Positions 13,060-25,708 of a DNA stretch of 52,400 nucleotides are shown in pieces (the stretch's first letter is position 1; every line of letters begins with the position of its first letter). The position numbers and the translations under genes are program-made. This DNA is from Liolophura sinensis. Taxonomy: Eukaryota > Mollusca > Polyplacophora > Chitonida > Chitonidae. The stretch lies in the NCBI RefSeq assembly GCF_032854445.1, contig NW_027018248.1:1-52400 (forward strand), read 5' to 3'. A model generated the notes under the pieces. That model was not told where the DNA came from, did no database searches, and saw only the letters and a program-made list of their open reading frames with translations.

Positions 13060-16000
13060 GTGCCCAGCAACGGCTCTTACTCCATGGAAACCAAGGAAAT
13101 TTGCAATTTTTTCAACAGCTGGAGATGCCTGGCCCAATTGCGCATCTTTTGGCACCTTATTGATGTGGGTCAGTGTTCAATTGTCCTTTTTACAGCGGAC
13201 TGTATCAAGTACCTTGTGTTTTTTTTATATACAAATGGTGTGGTTTTTCTACATGTAGATAAAGACATTGAGATTGTCTTCGACTTAGAAGTAAGACATT
13301 TGCTGGGTGAGTTAAATGGGCTTGGCCCAAAGATTTGACGTTGTCTGGGCTACCGAAGGGCACATAACTTATAATGAAAAGTTGAATATAGTAATGACCA
13401 GTCGCGATTGTACATAGTTAATGTAGCCAATTTCAATTCGCAAAAAGACCAGGCAAAAATCCAAAAGTAGAAAAACTGTTCCAATGCTGCTGGTAAGAGG
13501 CTAATCCGACGTATTTTTTGACGAGAAATCGAATGGTGCAAACCGCGTTGCTCTCCGACCAATACTTTTGGCTGTAGCCACAAATGAATAATCATTGATG
13601 TCAAGATCACGTGCCCAGCAACGGCTCTTACTCCATGGAAACCAAGGAAATTTGCAATTTTTCAACAGCTGGAGATGCCTGGCCCAATTGCGCATCTTTT
13701 GGCACCTTATTGATGTGGGTCAGTGTTCAATTGTACTTTTTACAGCGGACTGTATCAAGTACCTTGTGTTTTTTTTATATACAAATGGTGTGGTTTTTCT
13801 ACATGTAGATAAAGACATTGAGTTTGTCTTCGACTTAGAAGTAAGACATTTGCTGGGTGAGTTAAATGGGCTTGGCCCAAAGATTTGACGTCGTCTGGGC
13901 TACCGAAGGGCACATAACTTATAATGAAAAGTTGAATATAGTAATGACCAGTCGCGATTGTACATAGTTAATGTAGCCGATTTCAATTCGCAAAAAGACC
14001 AGGCAAAAATCCAAAAGTAGAAAAACTGTTCCAATGCTGCTGGTAAGAGGCTAATCCGACGTATTTTTTGACGAGAAATCGAATGGTGCAAACCGCGTTG
14101 CTCTCCGACCAATACTTTTGGCTGTAGCCACAAATGAATAATCATTGATGTCAAGATCACGTGCCCAGCAACGGCTCTTACTCCATGGAAACCAAGGAAA
14201 TTTGCAATTTTTCAACAGCTGGAGATGCCTGGCCCAATTGCGCATCTTTTGGCACCTTATTGATGTGGGTCAGTGTTCAATTGTACTTTTTACATCAGAC
14301 TTTATCATGTACCTTGTGTTTATTTTATATACAAATGGTGTGGTTTTTCTACATGTAGATAAAGACATTGAGTTTGTCTTCGACTTAGAAGTGAGACATT
14401 TGCTGGGTGAGTTAAATGGGCTTGGCCCAAAGATTTGACGTCGTCTGGGCTACCGAAGGGCACATAACTTATAATGAAAAGTTGAATATAGTAATGACCA
14501 GTCGCGATTGTACATAGTTAATGTAGCCGATTTCAATTAGCAAAAAGACCTGGCAAAAATCCAAAAGTGGAAAAACTGTTCCAATGCTGCTGGTAAGAGG
14601 CTAATCCGACGTATTTTTTGACGAGAAATCGAATGGTGCAAACCGCGTTGCTCTCCGACCAATACTTTTGGCTATAGCCACAAATGAATAATCATTGATG
14701 TCAAGATCACGTGCCAGCAACGGCTCTTACTCCATGGAAACCAAGGAAATTTGCAATTTTTCAACAGCTGGAGATGCCTGGCCCAATTGCGCATCTTTTG
14801 GCACCTTATTGATGTGGGTCAGTGTTCAATTGTACTTTTTAACATCAGACTTTATCATGTACCTTGTGTTTTTTTTATATACAAATGGTGTGGTTTTTCT
14901 ACATGTAGATAAAGACATTGAGTTTGTCTTCGACTTAGAAGTAAGACATTTGCTGGGTGAGTTAAATGGGCTTGGCCCAAAGATTTGACGTCGTCTGGGC
15001 TACCGAAGGGCACATAACTTATAATGAAAAGTTGAATATAGTAATGACCAGTCGCGATTGTACATAGTTAATGTAGCCGATTTCAATTAGAAAAAATACC
15101 AGGCAAAAATCCAAAAGTGGAAAAACTGTTAAAATGCTGCTGGTAAGAGGCTAATCCGACGTATTTTTTGACGAGAAATCGAATGGTGCAAACCGCGTTG
15201 CTCTCCGACCAATACTTTTGGCTGTAGCCACAAATGAATAATCATTGATGTCAAGATCACGTGCCCAGCAACGGGTCTTACTCCATGGAAACCAAGGAAA
15301 TTTGCAATTTTTCAACAGCTGGAGATGCCTGGCCCAATTGCGCATCTTTTGGCACCTTATTGATGTGGGTCAGTGTTCAATTGTCCTTTTTACAGCGGAC
15401 TGTATCAAGTACCTTGTGTTTTTTTTATATACAAATGGTGTGGTTTTTCTACATGTAGATAAAGACATTGAGTTTGTCTTCGACTTAGAAGTAAGACAAC
15501 TGCTGGGTGAGTTAAATGGGCTTTGCCCAAAGATTTGACGTCGTCTGGGCTACCGAAGGGCACATAACTTATAATGAAAAGTTGAATATAGTAATGACCA
15601 GTCGCGATTGTACATAGTTAATGTAGCCCATTTCAATTAGCAAAAAGACCTGGCAAAAATCCAAAAGTGGAAAAACTGTTCCAATGCTGCTGGTAAGAGG
15701 CTAATCCGACGTATTTTTTGACGAGAAATCGAATGGTGCAAACCGCGTTGCTCTCCGACCAATACTTTTGGCTGTAGCCACAAATGAATAATCATTGATG
15801 TCAAGATCACGTGCCCAGCAACGGCTCTTACTCCATGGAAACCAAGGAAATTTGCAATTTTTCAACAGCTGGAGATGCCTGGCCCAATTGCGCATCTTTT
15901 GGTACCTTATTGATGTGGGTCAGTGTTCAATTGTACTTTTTACATCAGACTTTATCATGTACCTTGTGTTTTTTTTATATACAAATGGTGTGGTTTTTCT

Positions 16001-17461
16001 ACATGTAGATAAAGACATTGAGTTTGTCTTCGACTTAGAAGTGAGACATTTGCTGGGTGAGTTAAATGGGCTTGGCCCAAAGATTTGACGTCGTCTGGGC
16101 TACCGAAGGGCACATAACTTATAATGAAAAGTTGAATATAGTAATGACCAGTCGCGATTGTACATAGTTAATGTAGCCGATTTCAATTAGCAAAAAGACC
16201 AGGCAAAAATCCAAAAGTGGAAAAACTGTTCCAATGCTGCTGGTAAGAGGCTAATCCGACGTATTTTTTGACGAGAAATCGAATGGTGCAAACCGCGTTG
16301 CTCTCCGACCAATACTTTTGGCTATAGCCACAAATGAATAATCATTGATGTCAAGATCACGTGCCCAGCAACGGCTCTTACTCCATGGAAACCAAGGAAA
16401 TTTGCAATTTTTCAACAGCTGGAGATGCCTGGCCCAATTGCGCATCTTTTGGCACCTTATTGATGTGGGTCAGTGTTCAATTGTACTTTTTACATCAGAC
16501 TTTATCATGTACCTTGTGTTTTTTTTATATACAAATGGTGTGGTTTTTCTACATGTAGATAAAGACATTGAGTTTGTCTTCGACTTAGAAGTGAGACATT
16601 TGCTGGGTGAGTTAAATGGGCTTGGCCCAAAGATTTGACGTCGTCTGGGCTACCGAAGGCTACATAACTTATAATGAAAAGTTGAATATAGTAATGACCA
16701 GTCGCGATTGTACATAGTTAATGTAGCCCATTTCAATTAGCAAAAAGACCTGGCAAAAATCCAAAAGTGGAAAAACTGTTCCAATGCTGCTGGTAAGAGG
16801 CTAATCCGACGTATTTTTTGACGAGAAATCGAATGGTGCAAACCGCGTTGCTCTCCGACCAATACTTTTGGCTGTAGCCACAAATGAATAATCATTGATG
16901 TCAAGATCACGTGCCCAGCAACGGGTCTTACTCCATGGAAACCAAGGAAATTTGCAATTTTTCAACAGCTGGAGATGCCTGGCCCAATTGCGCATCTTTT
17001 GGCACCTTATTGATGTGGGTCAGTGTTCAATTGTACTTTTTACAGCGGACTGTATCAAGTACCTTGTGTTTTTTTTATATACAAATGGTGTGGTTTTTCT
17101 ACATGTAGATAAAGACATTGAATTTGTCTTCGACTTAGAAGTAAGACAACTGCTGGGTGAGTTAAATGGGCTTTGCCCAAAGATTTGACGTCGTCTGGGC
17201 TACCGAAGGGCACATAACTTATAATGAAAAGTTGAATATAGTAATGACCAGTCCGCGATTGTACATAGTTAATGTAGCCGATTTCAATTAGCAAAAAGAC
17301 CAGGCAAAAATCCAAAAGTGGAAAAACTGTTCCAATGCTGCTGGTAAGAGGCTAATCCGACGTATTTTTTGACGAGAAATCGAATGGTGCAAACCGCGTT
17401 GCTCTCCGACCAATACTTTTGGCTGTAGCCACAAATGAATAATCATTGATGTCAAGATCAC
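13060..17461. repeat. Array segment with 3-unit (~1650 bp) rhythm
   Basis: This covers anchors 13060, 13611, 14161, 14711, 15261, 15811, 16361 and 16911. It begins with a further copy of the 6-mer head unit (GACATTGAGATTG). It then shows a trimer in which 14161/15811 and 14711/16361 carry CATCAGACTTTATCATG, and 15261/16911 carry AACGGGTC with GGGCTTTGCCC. The distance is 1650 bp in each case. The GGCTATAGCC variant stays in the same one-in-three phase. The unit at 14711 lacks one C in its anchor (GTGCCAGCAAC). The unit at 16911 links onward to the next segment. Confidence 0.85.
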
Positions 17462-20400
17462 GTGCCCAGCAACGGCTCTTACTACATGGAAACCAAGGAA
17501 ATTTGCAATTTGTCAACAGCTGGAGATGCCTGGCCCAATTGCGCATCTTTTGGAACCTTATTGATGTGGGTCAGTGTTCAATTGTACTTTTTACAGCAGA
17601 CTGTATCATGTACCTTGTGTTTTTTTTATATACAAATGGTGTGGTTTTTCTACATGTAGATAAAGACATTGAGTTTGTCTTCGACTTAGAAGTAAGACAT
17701 TTGCTGGGTGAGTTAAATGGGCTTGGCCCAAAGATTTGACGTCGTCTGGGCTACCGAAGGGCACATAACTTATAATGAAAAGTTGAATATAGTAATGACC
17801 AGTCGCGATTGTACATAGTTAATGTAGCCGATTTCAATTAGCAAAAAGACCAGGCAAAAATCCAAAAGTGGAAAAACTGTTCCAATGCTGCTGGTAAGAG
17901 GCTAATCCGACGTATTTTTTGACGAGAAATCGAATGGTGCAAACCGCGTTGCTCTCCGACCAATACTTTTGGCTGTAGCCACAAATGAATAATCATTGAT
18001 GTCAAGATCACGTGCCCAGCAACTGCTCTTACTCCATGGAAACCAAGGAAATTTGCAATTTTTCAACAGCTGGAGATGCCTGGCCCAATTGCGCATCTTT
18101 TGGCACCTTATTGATGTGGGTCAGTGTTCAATTGTACTTTTTACAGCGGACTGTATCAAGTACCTTGTGTTTTTTTATATACAAATGGTGTGGTTTTTCT
18201 ACATGTAGATAAAGACATTGAGTTTGTCTTCGACTTAGAAGTAAGACATTTGCTGGGTGAGTTAAATGGGCTTGGCCCAAAGATTTGACGTCGTCTGGGC
18301 TACCGAAGGGCACATAACTTATAATGAAAAGTTGAATATAGTAATGACCAGTCGCGATTGTACATAGTTAATGTAGCCGATTTCAATTCGCAAAAAGACC
18401 AGGCAAAAATCCAAAAGTGGAAAAACTGTTAAAATGCTGCTGGTAAGAGGCTAATCCGACGTATTTTTTGACGAGAAATCGAATGGTGCAAACCGCGTTG
18501 CTCTCCGACCAATACTTTTGGCTGTAGCCACAAATGAATAATCATTGATGTCAAGATCACGTGCCCAGCAACGGCTCTTACTCCATGGAAACCAAGGAAA
18601 TTTGCAATTTTTCAACAGCTGGAGATGCCTGGCCCAAATGCGCATCTTTTGGCACCTTATTGATGTGGGTCAGTGTTCAATTGTACTTTTTACAGCGGAC
18701 TGTATCAAGTACCTTGTGTTTTTTTTATATACAAATGGTGTGGTTTTTCTACATGTAGATAAAGACATTGAGTTTGTCTTCGACTTAGAAGTAAGACATT
18801 TGCTGGGTGAGTTAAATGGGCTTGGCCCAAAGATTTGACGTCGTCTGGGCTACCGAAGGGCACATAGCATATAATGAAAAGTTGAATATAGTAATGACCA
18901 GTCGCGATTGTACATAGTTAATGTAGCCGATTTCAATTCGCAGAAAGACCAGGCAAAAATCCAAAAGTGGAAAACTGTTCCAATGCTGCTGGTAAGAGGC
19001 TAATCCGACGTATTTTTTGACGAGAAATCGAATGGTGCAAACCGCGTTGCTCTCCGACCAATACTTTTGGCTGTAGCCACAAATGAATAATCATTGATGT
19101 CAAGATCACGTGCCCAGCAACGGCTCTTACTCCATGGAAACCAAGGAAATTTGCAATTTTTCAACAGCTGGAGATGCCTGGCCCAATTGCGCATCTTTTG
19201 GCACCTTATTGATGTGGGTCAGTGTTAAATTGTACTTTTTACAGCGGACTGTATCAAGTACCTTGTGTTTTTTTTATATACAAATGGTGTGGTTTTTCTA
19301 CATGTAGATAAAGACATTGAGTTTGTCTTTGACTTAGAAGTAAGACAACTGCTGGGTGAGTTAAATGGGCTTGGCCCAAAGATTTGACGTCGTCTGGGCT
19401 ACCGAAGGGCACATAACTTATAATGAAAAGTTGAATATAGTAATGACCAGTCGCGATTGTACATAGTTAATGTAGCCGATTTCAATTAGAAAAAATACCA
19501 GGCAAAAATCCAAAAGTGGAAAAACTGTTCCAATGCTGCTGGTAAGAGGCTAATCCGACGTATTTTTTGACGAGAAATCGAATGGTGCAAACCGTGTTGC
19601 TCTCCGACCAATACTTTTGGCTATAGCCACAAATGAATAATCATTGATGTCAAGATCACGTGCCCAGCAACGGCTCTTACTCCATGGAAACCAAGGAAAT
19701 TTGCTATTCTTCAACAGCTGGAGATGCCTGGCCCAATTGCGCATCTTTTAGCACCTTATTGATGTGGGTCAGTGTTCAATTGTACTTTTTACATCAGACT
19801 TTATCATGTACCTTGTGTTTTTTTTATATACAAATGGTGTGGTTTTTCTACATGTAGATAAAGACATTGAGTTTGTCTTCGACTTAGAAGTGAGACATTT
19901 GCTGGGTGAGTTAAATGGGCTTGGCCCAAAGATTTGACGTCGTCTGGGCTACCGAAGGGCACATAACTTATAATGAAAAGTTGAATATAGTAATGACCAG
20001 TCGCGATTGTACATAGTTAATGTAGCCGATTTCAATTAGCAAAAAGACCAGGCAAAAATCCAAAAGTGGAAAAACTGTTCCAATGCTGCTGGTAAGAGGC
20101 TAATCCGACGTATTTTTTGACGAGAAATCGAATGGTGCAAACCGCGTTGCTCTCCGACCAATACTTTTGGCTGTAGCCACAAATGAATAATCATTGATGT
20201 CAAGATCACGTGCCCAGCAACGGCTCTTACTCCATGGAAACCAAGGAAATTTGCAATTTTTCAACAGCTGGAGATGCCTGGCCCAATTGCGCATCTTTTA
20301 GCATCTTATTGATGTGGGTCAGTGTTCAATTGTACTTTTTACAGCGGACTGTATCAAGTACCTTGTGTTTTTTTTATATACAAATGGTGTGGTTTTTCTA

Positions 20401-21309
20401 CATGTAGATAAAGACATTGAGTTTGTCTTCGACTTAGAAGTGAGACATTTGCTGGGTGAGTTAAATGGGCTTGGCCCAAAGATTTGACGTCGTCTGGGCA
20501 ACCGAAGGCCACATAACTTATAATGAAAAGTTGAATATAGTAATGACCAGTCGCGATTGTACATAGTTAAGATAGCCGATTTCAATTAGCAAAAAGACCT
20601 GGCAAAAATCCAAAAGTGGAAAAACTGTTCCAATGCTGCTGGTAAGAGGCTAATCCGACGTATTTTTTGACGAGAAATCGAATGGTGCAAACCGCGTTGC
20701 TCTCCGACCAATACTTTTGGCTGTAGCCACAAATGAATAACCATTGATGTCAAGATCACGTGCCCAGCAACGGCTCTTACTCCATGGAAACCAAGGAAAT
20801 TTGCTATTCTTCAACAGCTGGAGATGCCTGGCCCAATTGCGCATCTTTTGGCACCTTATTGATGTGGGTCAGTGTTCAATTGTACTTTTTACAGCGGACT
20901 GTATCAAGTACCTTGTGTTTTTTTTATATCCAAATGGTGTGGTTTTTCTACATGTAGATAAAGACATTGAGTTTGTCTTCGACTTAGAAGTGAGACATTT
21001 GCTGGGTGAGTTAAATGGGCTTGGCCCAAAGATTTGACGTCGTCTGGGCTACCGAAGGGCACATAACTTATAATGAAAAGTTGAATATAGTAATGACCAG
21101 TCGCGATTGTACATAGTTAATGTAGCCGATTTCAATTTGCAAAAAGAAGAGGCAAAAATCCAAAAGTAGAAAAACTGTTCCAATGCTGCTGGTAAGAGGC
21201 TAATCCGACGTATTTTTTGACGAGAAATCGAATGGTGCAAACCGCGTTGCTCTCCGACCAATACTTTTGGCTATAGCCACAAATGAATAATCATTGATGT
21301 CAAGATCAC
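17462..21309. repeat. 8-unit higher-order repeat, first (divergent, partial) copy
   Basis: Units at 17462, 18012, 18561, 19110, 19660, 20210 and 20760 line up with the units about 4.4 kb downstream. Shared markers: TTACTACATGG with CAATTTGTCAAC (17462, 21860, 26259); T7 instead of T8 (18012, 22410, 26808); CCCAAATGCGC (18561, 22959, 27357); CACATAGCATATAATG (near 18864, 23272, 27659); GTTAAATTG and GTCTTTGAC (19110, 23509, 27907); CCGTGTTGC (near 19592, 23992, 28390). This copy differs from the later ones in having CTATTCTTCAAC at 19660 and 20760, and CATCAGACTTTATCATG at 19660. Confidence 0.87.
19618..19629. repeat. Perfect 12-bp palindrome TGGCTATAGCCA (variant units only)
   Basis: Most monomers have TGGCTGTAGCCA here, an imperfect dyad with 5-bp arms around GT. 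A single G-to-A change makes TGGCTATAGCCA, a perfect 12-bp palindrome. I find it upstream of anchors 2053, 6455, 8105, 9757, 11405, 13060, 14711, 16361, 19660, 21310, 24059, 25709, 28457, 32307, 39459, 41110, 41660, 43859, 46060, 48260, 50455 and 51005. Function is unknown. It is a useful phasing marker. Confidence 0.88.
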
Positions 21310-24300
21310 GTGCCCAGCAACTGCTCTTACTCCATGGAAACCAAGGAAATTTGCAATTTTTCAACAGCTGGAGATGCCTGGCCCAATTGCGCATCTTTTG
21401 GCACCTTATTGATGTGGGTCAGTGTTCAATTGTCCTTTTTACAGCGGACTGTATCAAGTACCTTGTGTTTTTTTTATATACAAATGGTGTGGTTTTTCTA
21501 CATGTAGATAAAGACATTGAGTTTGTCTTCGACTTAGAAGTAAGACAACTGCTGGGTGAGTTAAATGGGCTTGGCCCAAAGATTTGACGTCGTCTGGGCT
21601 ACCGAAGGGCACATAACTTATAATGAAAAGTTGAATATAGTAATGACCAGTCGCGATTGTACATAGTTAATGTAGCCGATTTCAATTCGCAAAAAGACCA
21701 GGCAAAAATCCAAAAGTAGAAAAACTGTTCCAATGCTGCTGGTAAGAGGCTAATCCGACGTATTTTTTGACGAGAAATCGAATGGTGCAAACCGCGTTGC
21801 TCTCCGACCAATACTTTTGGCTGTAGCCACAAATGAATAATCATTGATGTCAAGATCACGTGCCCAGCAACGGCTCTTACTACATGGAAACCAAGGAAAT
21901 TTGCAATTTGTCAACAGCTGGAGATGCCTGGCCCAAATGCGCATCTTTTGGAACCTTATTGATGTGGGTCAGTGTTCAATTCTACTTTTTACAGCAGACT
22001 GTATCATGTACCTTGTGTTTTTTTTATATACAAATGGTGTGGTTTTTCTACATGTAGATAAAGACATTGAGTTTGTCTTCGACTTAGAAGTAAGACATTT
22101 GCTGGGTGAGTTAAATGGGCTTGGCCCAAAGATTTGACGTCGTCTGGGCTACCGAAGGGCACATAACTTATAATGAAAAGTTGAATATAGTAATGACCAG
22201 TCGCGATTGTACATAGTTAATGTAGCCGATTTCAATTAGCAAAAAGACCAGGCAAAAATCCAAAAGTGGAAAAACTGTTCCAATGCTGCTGGTAAGAGGC
22301 TAATCCGACGTATTTTTTGACGAGAAATCGAATGGTGCAAACCGCGTTGCTCTCCGACCAATACTTTTGGCTGTAGCCACAAATGAATAATCATTGATGT
22401 CAAGATCACGTGCCCAGCAACGGCTCTTACTCCATGGAAACCAAGGAAATTTGCAATTTTTCAACAGCTGGAGATGCCTGGCCCAATTGCGCATCTTTTG
22501 GCACCTTATTGATGTGGGTCAGTGTTCAATTGTACTTTTTACAGCGGACTGTATCAAGTACCTTGTGTTTTTTTATATACAAATGGTGTGGTTTTTCTAC
22601 ATGTAGATAAAGACATTGAGTTTGTCTTCGACTTAGAAGTAAGACATTTGCTGGGTGAGTTAAATGGGCTTGGCCCAAAGATTTGACGTCGTCTGGGCTA
22701 CCGAAGGGCACATAACTTATAATGAAAAGTTGAATATAGTAATGACCAGTCGCGATTGTACATAGTTAATGTAGCCGATTTCAATTCGCAAAAAGACCAG
22801 GCAAAAATCCAAAAGTGGAAAAACTGTTAAAATGCTGCTGGTAAGAGGCTAATCCGAGGTATTTTTTGACGAGAAATCGAATGGTGCAAACCGCGTTGCT
22901 CTCCGACCAATACTTTTGGCTGTAGCCACAAATGAATAATCATTGATGTCAAGATCACGTGCCCAGCAACGGCTCTTACTCCATGGAAACCAAGGAAATT
23001 TGCAATTTTTCAACAGCTGGAGATGCCTGGCCCAAATGCGCATCTTTTGGCACCTTATTGATGTGGGTCAGTGTTCAATTGTACTTTTTACAGCGGACTG
23101 TATCAAGTACCTTGTGTTTTTTTTATATACAAATGGTGTGGTTTTTCTACATGTAGATAAAGACATTGAGTTTGTCTTCGACTTAGAAGTAAGACATTTG
23201 CTGGGTGAGTTAAATGGGCTTGGCCCAAAGATTTGACGTCGTCTGGGCTACCGAAGGGCACATAGCATATAATGAAAAGTTGAATATAGTAATGACCAGT
23301 CGCGATTGTACATAGTTAATGTAGCCGATTTCAATTCGCAGAAAGACCAGGCAAAAATCCAAAAGTGGAAAAACTGTTCCAATGCTGCTGGTAAGAGGCT
23401 AATCCGACGTATTTTTTGACGAGAAATCGAATGGTGCAAACCGCGTTGCTCTCCGACCAATACTTTTGGCTGTAGCCACAAATGAATAATCATTGATGTC
23501 AAGATCACGTGCCCAGCAACGGCTCTTACTCCATGGAAACCAAGGAAATTTGCAATTTTTCAACAGCTGGAGATGCCTGGCCCAATTGCGCATCTTTTGG
23601 CACCTTATTGATGTGGGTCAGTGTTAAATTGTACTTTTTACAGCGGACTGTATCAAGTACCTTGTGTTTTTTTTATATACAAATGGTGTGGTTTTTCTAC
23701 ATGTAGATAAAGACATTGAGTTTGTCTTTGACTTAGAAGTAAGACAACTGCTGGGTGAGTTAAATGGGCTTGGCCCAAAGATTTGACGTCGTCTGGGCTA
23801 CCGAAGGGCACATAACTTATAATGAAAAGTTGAATATAGTAATGACCAGTCGCGATTGTACATAGTTAATGTAGCCGATTTCAATTAGCAAAAAGACCAG
23901 GCAAAAATCCAAAAGTGGAAAAACTGTTCCAATGCTGCTGGTAAGAGGCTAATCCGACGTATTTTTTGACGAGAAATCGAATGGTGCAAACCGTGTTGCT
24001 CTCCGACCAATACTTTTGGCTATAGCCACAAATGAATAATCATTGATGTCAAGATCACGTGCCCAGCAACGGCTCTTACTCCATGGAAACCAAGGAAATT
24101 TGCAATTTTTCAACAGCTGGAGATGCCTGGCCCAATTGCGCATCTTTTGGCACCTTATTGATGTGGGTCAGTGTTCAATTGTACTTTTTACAGCGGACTG
24201 TATCAAGTACCTTGTGTTTTTTTTATATACAAATGGTGTGGTTTTTCTACATGTAGATAAAGACATTGAGTTTGTCTTCGACTTAGAAGTAAGACAACTG

Positions 24301-25708
24301 CTGGGTGAGTTAAATGGGCTTGGCCCAAAGATTTGACGTCGTCTGGGCTACCGAAGGGCACATAACTTATAATGAAAAGTTGAATATAGTAATGACCAGT
24401 CGCGATTGTACATAGTTAATGTAGCCGAATTCAGTTAGCAAAAAGACCAGGCAAAAATCCAAAAGTAGAAAAACTGTTCCAATGCTGCTGGTAAGAGGCT
24501 AATCCGACGTATTTTTTGACGAGAAATCGAATGGTGCAAACCGCGTTGCTCTCCGACCAATACTTTTGGCTGTAGCCACAAATGAATAACCATTGATGTC
24601 AAGATCACGTGCCCAGCAACGGCTCTTACTCCATGGAAACCAAGGAAATTTGCAATTTTTCAACAGCTGGAGATGCCTGGCCCAATTGCGCATCTTTTGG
24701 CACCTTATTGATGTTTGTCAGTGTTCAATTGTACTTTTTACAGCGGACTGTATCAAGTACCTTGTGTTTTTTTTATATACAAATGGTGTGGTTTTTCTAC
24801 ATGTAGATAAAGACATTGAGTTTGTCTTCGACTTAGAAGTGAGACATTTGCTGGGTGAGTTAAATGGGCTTGGCCCAAAGATTTGACGTCGTCTGGGCTA
24901 CCGAAGGCCACATAACTTATAATGAAAAGTTGAATATAGTAATGACCAGTCGCGATTGTACATAGTTAATGTAGCCGATTTCAATTAGCAAAAAGACCAG
25001 GCAAAAATCCAAAAGTGGAAAAACTGTTCCAATGCTGCTAGTAAGAGGCTAATCCGACGTATTTTTTGACGAGAAATCGAATGGTGCAAACCGCGTTGCT
25101 CTCCGACCAATACTTTTGGCTGTAGCCACAAATGAATAATCATTGATGTCAAGATCACGTGCCCAGCAACGGCTCTTACTCCATGGAAACCAAGGAAATT
25201 TGCAATTTTTCAACAGCTGGAGATGCCTGGCCCAATTGCGCATTTTTTGGCACCTTATTGATGTGGGTCAGTGTTCAATTGTACTTTTTACAGCGGACTG
25301 TATCAAGTACCTTGTGTTTTTTTTATATACAAATGGTGTGGTTTTTCTACATGTAGATAAAGACATTGAGTTTGTCTTCGACTTAGAAGTAAGACAACTG
25401 CTGGGTGAGTTAAATGGGCTTGGCCCAAAGATTTGACGTCGTCTGGGCTACCGAAGGGCACATAACTTATAATGAAAAGTTGAATATAGTAATGACCAGT
25501 CGCGATTGTACATAGTTAATGTAGCCGATTTCAATTTGCAAAAAGAAGAGGCAAAAATCCAAAAGTAGAAAAACTGTTCCAATGCTGCTGGTAAGAGGCT
25601 AATCCGACGTATTTTTTGACGAGAAATCGAATGGTGCAAACCGCGTTGCTCTCCGACCAATACTTTTGGCTATAGCCACAAATGAATAATCATTGATGTC
25701 AAGATCAC
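21310..25708. repeat. 8-unit higher-order repeat, second copy (4.4 kb)
   Basis: This copy has eight units with anchors 21310, 21860, 22410, 22959, 23509, 24059, 24609 and 25159. Similarity to the following copy starts upstream of the first anchor, at the shared variant TTCAATTTGC AAAAAGAAGA near 21132. Rare variants inside it are repeated exactly 4398-4399 bp later, including CCGAGGTATT (22855), ATGTTTGTCAG (24711) and GCATTTTTTGG (25242). Reading the two copies side by side at these and other markers I noted only one T-length change and one C-to-A change. I did not align every base. Confidence 0.9.
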
